A stretch of DNA of 23,461 nt. Source: Pseudomonadota bacterium. Its GTDB lineage: Bacteria; Pseudomonadota; Alphaproteobacteria; Caulobacterales; Caulobacteraceae. Below are positions 14,870 to 22,847 of this stretch, one piece after another. The stretch covers positions 1 through 23,461 of the forward strand of contig JAEZCL010000255.1 of assembly GCA_023433585.1 (NCBI GenBank). Reading direction: 5' to 3'. The notes under the pieces were generated by a model. The model was not told the origin of the DNA. It was given only the letters and a program-made list of their open reading frames with translations, and made no database searches. Each line of letters begins with the position of its first letter. Positions within the stretch are counted from its first letter, which is position 1. The position numbers were made by a program, and so were the translations under genes.

Positions 14870-16156
14870 TCAGTCCAGGTTCTGCCTGCCTTCGGGGCCG
14901 GGCTGGGAGGCGGGCGCCTGGACCGTGCGAACGGCGCGGCGACGCCCGGACGGCGCGTTCCTGAGGGGCGCGCTGGTGAAACAGACGGCCAGGGCGGCCG
15001 CCAGCAGGACGGCGTTGGCCAGGAACGGCGCCGGCTCGACCAGTTCATAGAGCGCCACGCCGATCACCGGCGGGGCCAGGAAGCTGAGGCCGGCCAGGGA
15101 CATCATCAGCCCGGCGATGGCGCCCTGTTCGTGCGGCTCGACCGCCAGGGACGATCCGGCGGTGAATCCCGGCCGGGCGAAACCGACGCCCATGGACACC
15201 ACCGCATAACCCACCACCACGCCGAAATAGCCGGGCGCGGCGATGCTCATCAGATTGCCGATCAGCGCCAGGGCCGCCCCCCAGCGCATCAGCTCGCGCG
15301 GCTCCAGTCTGAGCAGCGGGATCAGGCCCCACTGGGCCAGGAGGGTGGCGGCGGCGCCGGACAGCATGGCCAGCCCGATGAAGGACTGGGCCTCGCGCCC
15401 GGGCAGACCCATCTCGTCGATCACATGGAATCCCAGGACCGCGATGTTGATGGCCTGGGCGCCGGTGACCAGGAGGCCGTAGATCAGGAAGCCGCGCACG
15501 CGCGGGTCCTTCCACAAGCCCTTTCCGGCCGGGGCGCCGGGCTGGACGGGATGACGCGCCACGTCGCCGCTGGGCAGGCGCCGCCACACCAGCACGAGCA
15601 CCACCGCTCCCATCAGGGCGAAGGCGTACATGGGGCCGGCCAGACTCACGAACGGCAGGACGAAGAAGGGCGCCATCGCCGGGCCGATCACCGTCCCCAG
15701 CCCTTGCGCCGAAGCCAGCAGCGACATGGCGCGGGTGCGGCCTCGCCGGGTGGTGCGGTCCGCCACATAGGCCTGGGCCGCGATGGGGGCCGCCGAACCC
15801 AGCAGGCCGTAGATGGCGCGGGCGAAGACCATGAGAACGAAGGCGATGGGCGCCGACAGCCAGTGCACCAGGCCCAGGGTCGCGGCCACGCCGAAGCCCA
15901 GCATCGAGGCGATGAAGCCGCCGAGGCCGATCATCATCACCCGCTTGCGTCCCCAGCGGTCCGACAGCCGCGCCCAATAGGGCGCGGCGAGCGTCCACAA
16001 CAGGGCGGACAGGGCGAAGGCGAAGGCCACCAGGGTGTCAGCCAGGCCGAATTCGCGCCCGATGGCCGGGAGGACGGACTGGAGCGCCATGTTGCCCGCC
16101 GCCGCCGTCAGGGTGACGGCGAACAGCAGGCCGAAGGCTTCGGACTTGAGCTTCAT
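14870..16156 (-). CDS. MFS transporter (TCR/Tet-type)
   Basis: Twelve-helix major facilitator superfamily transporter in the inner membrane; resembles the tetracycline/multidrug proton antiporter group, but substrate is unknown and resistance should not be assumed. The diagnostic motif A is present between helices 2 and 3 (YWARLSDRWGRKRVMMIG). A motif C-like glycine-rich stretch (SAQGLGTVIGPAMAPFF) suggests an antiporter. The central loop (LPSGDVARHPVQPGAPAGKG) divides the two six-helix halves, and a basic C-terminal tail (NAPSGRRRAVRTVQAP) is cytoplasmic. I chose ATG 16156 (MKLKSEAFGLLF, 428 residues) because helix 1 follows directly; an in-frame ATG 16186 would add ten residues. Divergent from the M20 gene with 73 bases between them. 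Confidence 0.88.
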   Translation of the reverse strand: MKLKSEAFGLLFAVTLTAAAGNMALQSVLPAIGREFGLADTLVAFAFALSALLWTLAAPYWARLSDRWGRKRVMMIGLGGFIASMLGFGVAATLGLVHWLSAPIAFVLMVFARAIYGLLGSAAPIAAQAYVADRTTRRGRTRAMSLLASAQGLGTVIGPAMAPFFVLPFVSLAGPMYAFALMGAVVLVLVWRRLPSGDVARHPVQPGAPAGKGLWKDPRVRGFLIYGLLVTGAQAINIAVLGFHVIDEMGLPGREAQSFIGLAMLSGAAATLLAQWGLIPLLRLEPRELMRWGAALALIGNLMSIAAPGYFGVVVGYAVVSMGVGFARPGFTAGSSLAVEPHEQGAIAGLMMSLAGLSFLAPPVIGVALYELVEPAPFLANAVLLAAALAVCFTSAPLRNAPSGRRRAVRTVQAPASQPGPEGRQNLD

Positions 16157-16229
16157 GGCTGCGGCGCCGGGGCTTGCCGTGCGCATCCGGCCACGGCCAT
16201 GATGGCGCGGCTGAACGGGAGGAACGGGA

Positions 16230-17567
16230 ATGGGCGGACGAAATCGGTCATGGATGATCGGGATGACGGCGGGGGCGGGGCTGATCGCGCTCGGCCTTCC
16301 TGCCTACGCGCAATCGCCGGTGTCCGCCAGCGGCGTGCGGGCCCAGGCCGAGGCGATCCAGCCCCAGGTGGTGGAATGGCGCCGCCACCTGCACGCCAAT
16401 CCGGAGCTGGGCTTTTCCGAGCACGCCACGGCTGAGTATGTCGCCGAGCATCTGCGCGGTCTGGGGCTTGAGGTGCGCACCGACGTGGCCGTGACCGGGG
16501 TGGTCGCCGTTCTGCGCGGCGGGGCCGGGGACGGCCCGGTGGTGGCCCTGCGCGCCGACATGGACGCCCTGCCGGTGCGCGAGGCGACGGGCCTCGACTT
16601 TGCCTCCACGGCCACAGGCGAATACATGGGTCAGACCGTGCCGGTGGCCCACGCCTGCGGCCACGACGCCCACATGGCCATGCTGATGGGCGCCGCGCAG
16701 ATCCTGGCGGGCATGAAGGATCAGCTCGCCGGAACCGTCGTCTTCATCTTCCAGCCGGCCGAGGAGGGCGCCCCGCCGGGCGAACCCATGGGCGGCGCTG
16801 CGCGCATGCTGGCCGAGGGCGGGCTGGACGACCCCCGGCCCCAGGCGATCTTCGGTCTGCACGTCACGCCCGGCGAGACGGGGACGCTGCGATACCGCCC
16901 GCGCGGCTTCATGGCGGCGTCCGACCGCATCGACATCACCCTGACCGGGGTCCAGACCCACGGCGCCTGGCCCTGGCGCGGCGTGGACGTGGTGGCCGCC
17001 TCGGCCGCCATCGTGAACACCATCAACACCCTGACCGCGCGCACGGTGGACCCGACAACCACGCCCACCGTCTTCACCATCGCCACCCTGAACGCCGGGG
17101 TGCGCTACAACATCATCCCCGACAGCGCCGCCATGAGCGGCACCCTGCGCACCTTCGATGTGGCCCAGCGCAACGACCTGGTGGAGCGCGCCGTCGCGGC
17201 GGTCGAACACGTCGCCCACGCGCACGGGGCCGAGGCCGAGATGACCGTGTCCCAGAACGCCGCCCTGGTGTTCAACGACCCGGACCTGTCCGTATGGCTG
17301 GCGCCGGTGCTGGAGGAGGTGGTGGGCGCGCAAAGCCTGGACGCCGCCACGCCGCCGACCACGATCGCGGAGGATTTCTCCTACTTCCAGCAGCGGATTC
17401 CGGGGGTGTTCTATCACCTGGGCGCCACGCCGGACGGCCTTGATCCGGCGGAGTCCCCGCCGAACCATTCGCCCCTGTTCGACGTCAACGAGGCCGTCCT
17501 GCCGGTCGGGGTGACGGCCCATGTGATGAGCGCGATCCGGTTCCTGGAGCGGGGCGGGCAGGAATGA
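16230..17567 (+). CDS. Exported M20 family metallopeptidase / amidohydrolase
   Basis: Zinc-dependent amidohydrolase of the M20D (hippurate hydrolase / IAA-amino acid hydrolase / carboxypeptidase Ss1) group, cleaving N-acyl amino acids or small peptides; exact substrate unknown. 445 residues. A signal peptide (about 1-28, MIGMTAGAGLIALGLPAYAQ) indicates a periplasmic enzyme, unlike most cytosolic relatives. Metal ligands and catalytic residues are all visible: ACGHDAH (C143, H145), QPAEEG (E178 and E179), GLHV (H211) and NHSPLF (H413), with WRRHLHANPELGFSE (50-64) and RADMDALPV as family signatures. ATG 16230 has GGGAGG seven bases upstream. Monocistronic, followed by palindromic element B. 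Confidence 0.93.
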   Translation: MGGRNRSWMIGMTAGAGLIALGLPAYAQSPVSASGVRAQAEAIQPQVVEWRRHLHANPELGFSEHATAEYVAEHLRGLGLEVRTDVAVTGVVAVLRGGAGDGPVVALRADMDALPVREATGLDFASTATGEYMGQTVPVAHACGHDAHMAMLMGAAQILAGMKDQLAGTVVFIFQPAEEGAPPGEPMGGAARMLAEGGLDDPRPQAIFGLHVTPGETGTLRYRPRGFMAASDRIDITLTGVQTHGAWPWRGVDVVAASAAIVNTINTLTARTVDPTTTPTVFTIATLNAGVRYNIIPDSAAMSGTLRTFDVAQRNDLVERAVAAVEHVAHAHGAEAEMTVSQNAALVFNDPDLSVWLAPVLEEVVGAQSLDAATPPTTIAEDFSYFQQRIPGVFYHLGATPDGLDPAESPPNHSPLFDVNEAVLPVGVTAHVMSAIRFLERGGQE

Positions 17568-17570
17568 GCT

Positions 17571-17740
17571 TCTCCTCCCCATCGCTTTGCGATGGGGAGG
17601 TGGCGCGGGCGCGACTCAGCGTCCGTGACGGAGGGGGCGGCTCGATGGTTGGCGATCATCACCAGAACGACCGTGCCGGCTGAACCAACCCCTCCACCGC
17701 TTCGCGGTCCCCCTCCCCGCTCGGGCGGGGAGGAGAGGCG
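17571..17740. repeat. Interspersed palindromic element, copy B
   Basis: Fills most of the 233-base interval before the substrate-binding protein gene. It has a perfect 12-bp hairpin at 17574-17600 (cctccccatcgc, loop ttt), then a less structured middle, then the 'ccaccgcttcgcgg' module, then a 9-bp hairpin at 17712-17733 (loop tcgg). Bases 17689-17714 match 23371-23396 perfectly in opposite orientation (26 bases). The first hairpin lies 6 bases past the M20 stop and could end its transcript. Confidence 0.85.
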
Positions 17741-17800
17741 ACCTTCCCTAAGCGGCGCCGTCCCCCTATTGTCCGACGAACGCTCCAGGGACCTATACGC

Positions 17801-18817
17801 ATGGCCTTTCCGCATCGCAGGACCGTCATCGGCGCGGGCCTGGCCCTGGGGGGGCTGGGCCTTCACGCCTGCGGGCGCGCCGAGGCGCCGGTGGATGAGG
17901 AGGGCCGGGTGCGGCTGCGCTTCGCCACCGACTGGCGCGCCCAGGCCGAGCACGGCGGCTTCTATCAGGCCCTGGCCATCGGGGCCTATGCGGCGCGCAA
18001 CCTGAACGTCCAGATCATCCAGGGCGGGCCGGGGGTGAACGTGCCGCAGCTGCTGGCGTCCGGCGCGGTGGAGCTGGGCATGGGCTCCAACAGCTTCATC
18101 CCCATGAACCTGACGGCCGAGGGCGCGCCGGTGAAGGCGGTGGCGGCCTTCTTTCAGAAGGATCCTCAGGTGCTGATCGCGCACCCGGATCCGGAACTGG
18201 AAGGCATCGCCGATCTGGCGGGCCGGCCGTTCCTCCTGGCCACCGCGTCCCGCGACGCCTTCTGGGTGTGGCTGAAGGCCCAGTACGGCTTCACCGACGA
18301 CCAGGTGCGGACCTACACTTTCAATCCTGCGCCGTTCCTGGCCGACGAACGGGCGGTGCAGCAGGGCTATCTGACCAGCGAGCCCTATACGATCCGGCAG
18401 GCGGCCGGATTCGAGCCGCGCGTGTTCCTGCTGGCGGACGAGGGCTATCCCTCCTACGCGGCCATGGTCCTGGCGCCCAACGCCTTCGCGCGGGACAACG
18501 AGGCGTCCCTGCGCGCCTTCATCGCCGCCTCGGCCGAGGGCTGGCACGATTACCTGAACGGCGACCCGACCACCGCCGACGCCCTGATAATGGCCGACAA
18601 TCCCGAGATGACCGAGGGCGTCCTGGCCCAGGCGCGCGAACGCTTGCGCGACAACCAGATCGTCCAGGGCGGCGACGCGGCCATCATGGGCATCGGCGCC
18701 ATGACCGAGGCGCGCTGGCAGGCCTTCTTCGAGGCCACGTCCCAGGCGGGGGTCTATCCCGAGACCCTGAACTGGCGTGAGGCGTTCACGCTGCAGTACC
18801 TGCCGGGGCGGGGGTAG
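17801..18817 (+). CDS. NMT1/THI5-type ABC substrate-binding lipoprotein (orphan)
   Basis: Periplasmic solute-binding protein of the NMT1 / SsuA / TauA-like group (sulfonates, nitrate, thiamine precursors and similar ligands); ligand unknown. 338 residues. The N-terminus has HRRTVIGAG (Tat-like twin arginine) followed by a hydrophobic stretch and a lipobox LHAC with C24, so the protein should be a lipoprotein. The mature domain shows RLRFATDWRAQAEHGGFYQA (39-58), the ligand-hinge LLASGAVELGMGSNSF, and LTSEPYTIRQAAG typical of the family. No permease or ATPase gene lies within the window on either side, and palindromic elements flank it. A CTATAC at 17793-17798 just before ATG is too close to be a normal -10. 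Moderately placed AGGGA before the start. Confidence 0.87.
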   Translation: MAFPHRRTVIGAGLALGGLGLHACGRAEAPVDEEGRVRLRFATDWRAQAEHGGFYQALAIGAYAARNLNVQIIQGGPGVNVPQLLASGAVELGMGSNSFIPMNLTAEGAPVKAVAAFFQKDPQVLIAHPDPELEGIADLAGRPFLLATASRDAFWVWLKAQYGFTDDQVRTYTFNPAPFLADERAVQQGYLTSEPYTIRQAAGFEPRVFLLADEGYPSYAAMVLAPNAFARDNEASLRAFIAASAEGWHDYLNGDPTTADALIMADNPEMTEGVLAQARERLRDNQIVQGGDAAIMGIGAMTEARWQAFFEATSQAGVYPETLNWREAFTLQYLPGRG

Positions 18818-18825
18818 GCGCTCTT

Positions 18826-19010
18826 ACCCCCTCTCCCGATGGGAGAGGGCTGTGCGCACGGATGCGCAAGCATCCGTCCTTCGCGCGCAGGGTGAGGGGC
18901 GGGTGCATCCTGCTGATCCACCGAACCCTCATCCCCCGCGCCAGGACGAAGCCGCTTCGCGCCTTCGTGCGCGGGTTCCCCCTTCTCCCATCGGGAGAAG
19001 GTAAGGCTAG
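18826..19010. repeat. Interspersed palindromic element, copy C (variant)
   Basis: Fills the 197-base interval between convergent genes. Three perfect hairpins: 18829-18849 (ccctctccc, loop gat), 18858-18877 (acggatgc, GNRA-type loop gcaa), and 18981-19001 (ccttctccc, loop atc), plus an acgaag/cttcgt pair around 18950-18980. The outer hairpins are near mirror copies, giving the whole element an inverted organisation. It probably terminates transcription from both the binding-protein gene and the adenosyltransferase gene. Confidence 0.8.
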
Positions 19011-19014
19011 CGCC

Positions 19015-19587
19015 TCACCGCGTTGCGCCGGGCTTCCACAGCACGTCGTCGGCGCCGTTCGCATTGGCGCGGCGGGCGGCGACGAACAGCAGGTCGGACA
19101 GGCGGTTCAGGTAAATCACGGCCTCGGGCGTCACCGCCTGGCCGGACTCGACCAGCGCCACCGCCTCACGCTCGGCGCGGCGGCACACCGTGCGGGCCAG
19201 ATGCAGGTAGGCCGACAGGGCCGAGCCGCCGGGCAGGATGAAGCTGTCCAGGGGCTTCAGGGCGTCGTTGATCTGGTCGATCTCGGATTCCAGCCGCTCG
19301 ACCTGGGAGGCGACGATGCGCAGCGCCTCCCATTTCGGCGGCGGGTCGTGGGGCGTGGCCAGGTCGGCGCCCAGGTCGAACAGCTCGTTCTGGATGCGCG
19401 CCAGCATGGCCTCGATCCGGTCGTCCTGGCCGCAGTGCAGACGACCCAGGCCGATGACGGCGTTCAGCTCGTCCACGGTCCCGTAGGCGGCGACCCGAAG
19501 ATCGGTCTTGGACACCGGCGCCCCGCTGGCCAGGCGGGTGCCGCCCTTGTCGCCGGTGCGGGTGTAGATCCTGTTCAGCGTCACCAT
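19015..19587 (-). CDS. pduO: Cob(I)alamin adenosyltransferase, PduO type
   Basis: Transfers the adenosyl group of ATP to cob(I)alamin, making coenzyme B12. 190 residues, normal for the PduO-type trimeric enzyme. Motifs: the N-terminal ATP site IYTRTGDKGGTRLASG (7-22), YGTVDELNA (35-43), FDLGADLATP (70-79), FILPGGSALSAYLHLARTVC (116-135) followed by RRAER, and YLNRLSDLLFVAAR (159-172). ATG 19587 lies 7 bases after the HIG1 gene stop; the GGAGG site overlaps that stop codon, so the two are translated as a unit. In many Alphaproteobacteria etfBA follow; here a palindromic element and a convergent gene follow instead. Some databases call such genes cobO, but the sequence is not the CobA/BtuR type. 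Confidence 0.94.
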   Translation of the reverse strand: MVTLNRIYTRTGDKGGTRLASGAPVSKTDLRVAAYGTVDELNAVIGLGRLHCGQDDRIEAMLARIQNELFDLGADLATPHDPPPKWEALRIVASQVERLESEIDQINDALKPLDSFILPGGSALSAYLHLARTVCRRAEREAVALVESGQAVTPEAVIYLNRLSDLLFVAARRANANGADDVLWKPGATR

Positions 19588-19594
19588 GGGGCGG

Positions 19595-19801
19595 TCATCC
19601 TCCGTGCTGGGATTTCCACCACATCCCTACGACCAGCAGGATGATGGCTGCGGCCTGGAGCGCGACGCGCAGGCGCATCAGCTTGTTGGACCAGGTCCGC
19701 CCGAAATCGCCGCCGCGATAGAGCGAATAGATGCCCATGCCCAGGGTGATGGTCACCGCCGCGATGGCGATCAGGATCAGGATGTCGAACAGATTGCCCA
19801 T
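19595..19801 (-). CDS. Twin-transmembrane HIG1 domain protein
   Basis: 68-residue inner-membrane protein of the HIG1 family, whose mitochondrial relatives (Rcf1, HIGD1A) associate with respiratory complexes III and IV. Two transmembrane helices (about 5-27 and 46-62) flank a short loop with the conserved motif GGDFGRTWSNKLMRLRVALQ (30-49), including the LxRLRVxxQ signature. Start ATG 19801 has no strong ribosome site nearby. It is followed 7 bases later by the cobalamin adenosyltransferase, a pairing seen widely in Alphaproteobacteria. The M28 gene lies 32 bases upstream on the same strand, so transcription may enter from there. Confidence 0.88.
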   Translation of the reverse strand: MGNLFDILILIAIAAVTITLGMGIYSLYRGGDFGRTWSNKLMRLRVALQAAAIILLVVGMWWKSQHGG

Positions 19802-19833
19802 GCGGTGGTTCTACGCTCCGCCGCCGCCCGGCG

Positions 19834-21480
19834 CTAGCGACGCGACGACGCGGAGGCCCGGCGCACCGCCTCGAACTCGTCGCCCTCGGTCCATTCGGGC
19901 CAGACGGCCGAGTTCGCCAATTCGGCGCCCACGTCGAACAAGAGCTGCACGTTCACGGCCGCGGCGCCCATGGTCCAGGTCTCGTCCCATTCGTCGGTGG
20001 GCTGGTGATAGCGGTTGGCCACATAGTCGCGGCTGGCGGCGTTGTGGCCGGTGAAGTCGGCGGCGGCGAACAGGGCCGGCACCCCTCGGCGCGCCAGGGG
20101 GAAGTGGTCCGAGCGGTAGAAGGCCCCGGCGTGCGGCGCCGGGTCGGGGATCACCGTGCGCCCGGCGGCCGTGACACGGCGCTCCAGCAGAACGTCCAGA
20201 CTGCTCTTGCCCGGCCCGATGATGACGACCTGCGGGTCGATCGCGTCGCCCGGCAGGAAGGAATCCATGTTGATGTTGGCGACGGTGGTCTCCAGCGGCC
20301 AGACCGGATCGGCCGCATAGTGCTCGGCGCCCAGGAGGCCCGGCTCTTCGGCCGCCCAGGCGACGAACACCACCGAACGCTCGGGTTGCGGCCCTTCGGC
20401 GAACAGGCGCGCCAGCTCCAGCAGGCCCGCCAGGCCGGTCGCGTTGTCCACCGCGCCGTTATAGATGTCGTCGCCCTCGGCGTTCGGCGTGGCGCGGCCG
20501 AAGGCGTCCCAGTGGGCGCCGTAGATGACCGTCTCGTTCGGGCGCTGCGCGCCCGGCACGCGGGCGATGACGTTGCGGGTCTCGATGCGGTCCACCGCCT
20601 GTCGGAAATCGACGGACAGGGTGACGCCGTTCAGCTCGACGGGCCGGAAGTCGCGCCGCTGGGCGGCGGCCTTCAGTTCATCGAAGTCCAGGCCGGCCTG
20701 GGCCATCAGGGCGGCGGCTTCGTCGCGCTGAATCCAGCCCTGGAAGGGCGTGCGGTCGGCGTTCGGATTGGCCCGCACGATGTCCAGCTTGGGCGCGGTG
20801 GCGGAGTTCTCCAGCACGCTCCAGCCATAGCCCGCGCCCGCGTCCTCGTGGATCACCAGCACGCCCGCCGCGCCCTGCCGCGCCGCTTCCTGGAACTTGT
20901 AGACCCAGCGGCCGTAGAAGGTCATGGCGTTCCCCTCGAACAGGCCCGCCGTGGGATGGTCCGCCGCAACCTCGAAGTCCGGGTCGTTGACCAGCACCAC
21001 CATGATCTTTCCGGCCAGGTCCAGACCCTTGAAGTCGTCCCAGTCCCGCTCCGGCGCGCTGACGCCGTAGCCGACGAAGACCAGCGGGGCGTTCGTGACC
21101 GTGATGCGGGTTTCGGGCCGGTCGCTGCTGACCAGGATGTCGGGGCCGCGCTCGAGGGTGCGGGTCCAGCCGTCCGCGCGGGCGGTGATCGTGGCCGGGC
21201 CGTCCTGGGCCGTGCGGCTGAGGGGCACGGTCTGGATCCAGCCGCCGTCCGGCCCGCCGGGCTGAAGGCCCAGGGCCTGGAACTGCTCAACCAGATAGTC
21301 GACGGTGCGCTGCTCGCCCGCGCTGGCCGGGCCGCGCCCCTCGAATTCGTCGGAGGCGAGGACGCGGACATATTCGTTCATCCGCTCGGCGTCGACGGCG
21401 ACCTCGGCCGACGGCCGAGCGCATCCGGCCAGGATGACGAGGGGCGCCAGGGCGGCGGCGAGGGCGAGGCGCAGGGACAT
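19834..21480 (-). CDS. M28 family zinc aminopeptidase lipoprotein
   Basis: Secreted di-zinc aminopeptidase of family M28 with an inserted PA (protease-associated) domain. 548 residues. The N-terminus is a lipoprotein signal with lipobox LAGC (C20). The PA domain lies about 125-290 (APLVFVGYGVSAPERDWDDF, KIMVVLVND, GAAGVLVIHEDAGAGYGW). The catalytic domain (about 300-540) has every metal ligand: H323 in GAHWDAFG, D345 in NGAVDNATG, the EE pair E378/E379 in AWAAEEPG, D406 in NINMDSF, and H492 in RYHQPTDEW. SD-like CGGAG lies close before ATG 21480. It is 69 bases downstream of the flavoprotein gene and 32 upstream of the HIG1 gene. Probably recycles peptides in the periplasm or outer membrane. 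Confidence 0.94.
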   Translation of the reverse strand: MSLRLALAAALAPLVILAGCARPSAEVAVDAERMNEYVRVLASDEFEGRGPASAGEQRTVDYLVEQFQALGLQPGGPDGGWIQTVPLSRTAQDGPATITARADGWTRTLERGPDILVSSDRPETRITVTNAPLVFVGYGVSAPERDWDDFKGLDLAGKIMVVLVNDPDFEVAADHPTAGLFEGNAMTFYGRWVYKFQEAARQGAAGVLVIHEDAGAGYGWSVLENSATAPKLDIVRANPNADRTPFQGWIQRDEAAALMAQAGLDFDELKAAAQRRDFRPVELNGVTLSVDFRQAVDRIETRNVIARVPGAQRPNETVIYGAHWDAFGRATPNAEGDDIYNGAVDNATGLAGLLELARLFAEGPQPERSVVFVAWAAEEPGLLGAEHYAADPVWPLETTVANINMDSFLPGDAIDPQVVIIGPGKSSLDVLLERRVTAAGRTVIPDPAPHAGAFYRSDHFPLARRGVPALFAAADFTGHNAASRDYVANRYHQPTDEWDETWTMGAAAVNVQLLFDVGAELANSAVWPEWTEGDEFEAVRRASASSRR

Positions 21481-21549
21481 GGGGGGCTCCGGTCGGTGTC
21501 GTTCAAGGCTGCCCGCTGGGACGGCGCGTGTCGACCCCGGCGCGAGGAT

Positions 21550-22791
21550 TCAGCCCAGCCGTTCCGCCGCGCCCAGACACGCCGCGCCCAGGCCCGCCGC
21601 CCGGCCGGTGGCGAAGCACGCCTGGAGCAGATAGCCGCCGGTCGGCGCCTCCCAGTCCAGCATCTCGCCCGCGACGAAGACGCCGGGCAGGGCGCTCAGC
21701 ATCAGCCGGTCGTCCACCGCATCCCAGCCTACGCCGCCCGCGCTGGAGATGGCGCGCTCCAGCCCCTGCACGCCGGTGAGGCTCAGGGGCGCGGCCTTGA
21801 CGAGGGCGGCCAGGGCGGCGGGATCGGCGAGCGGGGCGCCGCCGGACGCCTCGCGCAACAGGCCGATGGCGACGGGCGCCAGACCGGCGGCCTTCCTCAG
21901 ATGGTTGGACAGGGATTGTGACCCACGCGATCGGGCGAGGCGGGCGGCCAGGGCCTCGACGGTCAGGTCGGGCTTGAGGTCGAGGGTCAGCACCGCGCGG
22001 CCGTCCCGCTCGACCGCATCGCGCAGGGTCGACGACAGGGCGTAAACGGCGCCGCCCTCGATCCCGTAGGCGGCGATCATGGCCTCGCCGCGCACGGTGC
22101 GGCCGCCGTGGGCGAAGGCGGCGCCCTTCAGCGGCTGTCCGGCGAAGCGTTCGGCGAAAAGGGCGCTCCAGCCGATGTTGAAGCCGCTGTTGGCCGCGCG
22201 GAACGGCGTGACGGGAACGCCCCGTTCGATGAGCCATGAGGCCCATTCGCCGGTCGAGCCCAGACGGGGCCAGCCGGCGCCGCCCAGCGCCAGGACCACC
22301 GCGTCGGCCGCCTCACGCATCTCGCCGTCCGGCCGGGCGACGATCAGGCGGCCGTCCGCGTCCCAGCCGCGCCATTCGTGGCGGGTGCGGATGTCCACGC
22401 CCTGATCCGCCAGCCGCGCCAGCCAGGCGCGCAGCAGGGGCGAGGCCTTCATGGCGCGGGGAAAGACCCGGCCGCTGCTGCCGGTGAAGACCGGCTGGCC
22501 CAGCCCCTCGGCCCAGGCGGCAAGGGCGGCGGGCGGGAAGGCGTCGATGAAGGGGCGCAGGCGTGGTTCCGTCTCGCCATAGCGCCCCATGAAGCGCTCA
22601 AGCGGCTCGGAATGGGTCAGGTTCAGCCCGCCGCGCCCGGCCATCAGGAATTTGCGCGCGACCGAGGGCATGCGCTCATAGACGGTCACCGCGTGGCCCG
22701 CCTGCGCCAGGGTCTCGGCCGCCATCAGCCCGGCGGGACCGGCGCCGATGACGACGGCGCGGCGAGAAGCGGAAGGGGGCGAGGCGGGCAT
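21550..22791 (-). CDS. HI0933/BaiN-like flavoprotein, TIGR03862 type
   Basis: NAD(P)/FAD-dependent oxidoreductase of the HI0933-like family; the biochemical substrate is not established for this subgroup. 413 residues. The Rossmann dinucleotide motif is VVIGAGPAGLMAAETLAQAG (13-32), with the ribose-binding E39 in VYER. The hallmark KFLMAGRGGLNLTHSEP lies at 47-63. A second flavin-binding segment near the C-terminus is GVFVAGEMLDWEAPTGGYLL (370-389), followed by QACFATG. AVVLALGGAGWPRLGSTG is the central conserved motif. Start ATG 22791 has AAGGA (22802-22798) six bases upstream. Divergent from the Gre-family gene with 56 bases between them; first gene of a four-gene minus-strand series. Confidence 0.92.
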   Translation of the reverse strand: MPASPPSASRRAVVIGAGPAGLMAAETLAQAGHAVTVYERMPSVARKFLMAGRGGLNLTHSEPLERFMGRYGETEPRLRPFIDAFPPAALAAWAEGLGQPVFTGSSGRVFPRAMKASPLLRAWLARLADQGVDIRTRHEWRGWDADGRLIVARPDGEMREAADAVVLALGGAGWPRLGSTGEWASWLIERGVPVTPFRAANSGFNIGWSALFAERFAGQPLKGAAFAHGGRTVRGEAMIAAYGIEGGAVYALSSTLRDAVERDGRAVLTLDLKPDLTVEALAARLARSRGSQSLSNHLRKAAGLAPVAIGLLREASGGAPLADPAALAALVKAAPLSLTGVQGLERAISSAGGVGWDAVDDRLMLSALPGVFVAGEMLDWEAPTGGYLLQACFATGRAAGLGAACLGAAERLG

Positions 22792-22809
22792 GGAGCGTCC
22801 TTAGCCGAT

Positions 22810-22838
22810 TTGGCGGAACCGCGCGCGGGCCCTACATC
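22810..22838 (+). promoter_or_regulatory. Caulobacter-type housekeeping promoter of the Gre-family gene
   Basis: TTGGCGG (22810-22816), 14-base spacer, CCTACATC (22831-22838). The Caulobacter sigma-73 consensus is TTGACGS-N10-14-GCTANAWC, so there is one mismatch in each element and an allowed spacing. The end of the -10 is only 9 bases before the ATG, predicting a very short or absent leader. Confidence 0.5.
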
Positions 22839-22847
22839 ATCCGCATC

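Noticed and set aside
14402..16435. 677-codon open frame antisense to the SRPBCC and MFS genes
   Set aside because: Shadow of two co-oriented real genes; His/Gln/Gly-rich low-complexity translation.
17769..17799. TTGTCC and CTATAC as a promoter for the substrate-binding protein
   Set aside because: The -10 would end 2 bases before the ATG, placing the transcription start inside the gene; neither element fits well.
18542..18557. TGGCACG resembling a sigma-54 -24 element
   Set aside because: No TTGC -12 element at the right spacing, and it is inside the binding-protein coding region.
17571..19010. CRISPR-like or mobile-element reading of the palindromic clusters
   Set aside because: The hairpins are irregular in spacing, with no conserved direct repeats and unique spacers, no transposase gene and no target-site duplication visible.
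20005..21921. 638-codon open frame antisense to the M28 peptidase gene
   Set aside because: The minus-strand M28 protein has all metal ligands; the plus frame has none of the marks of a gene.
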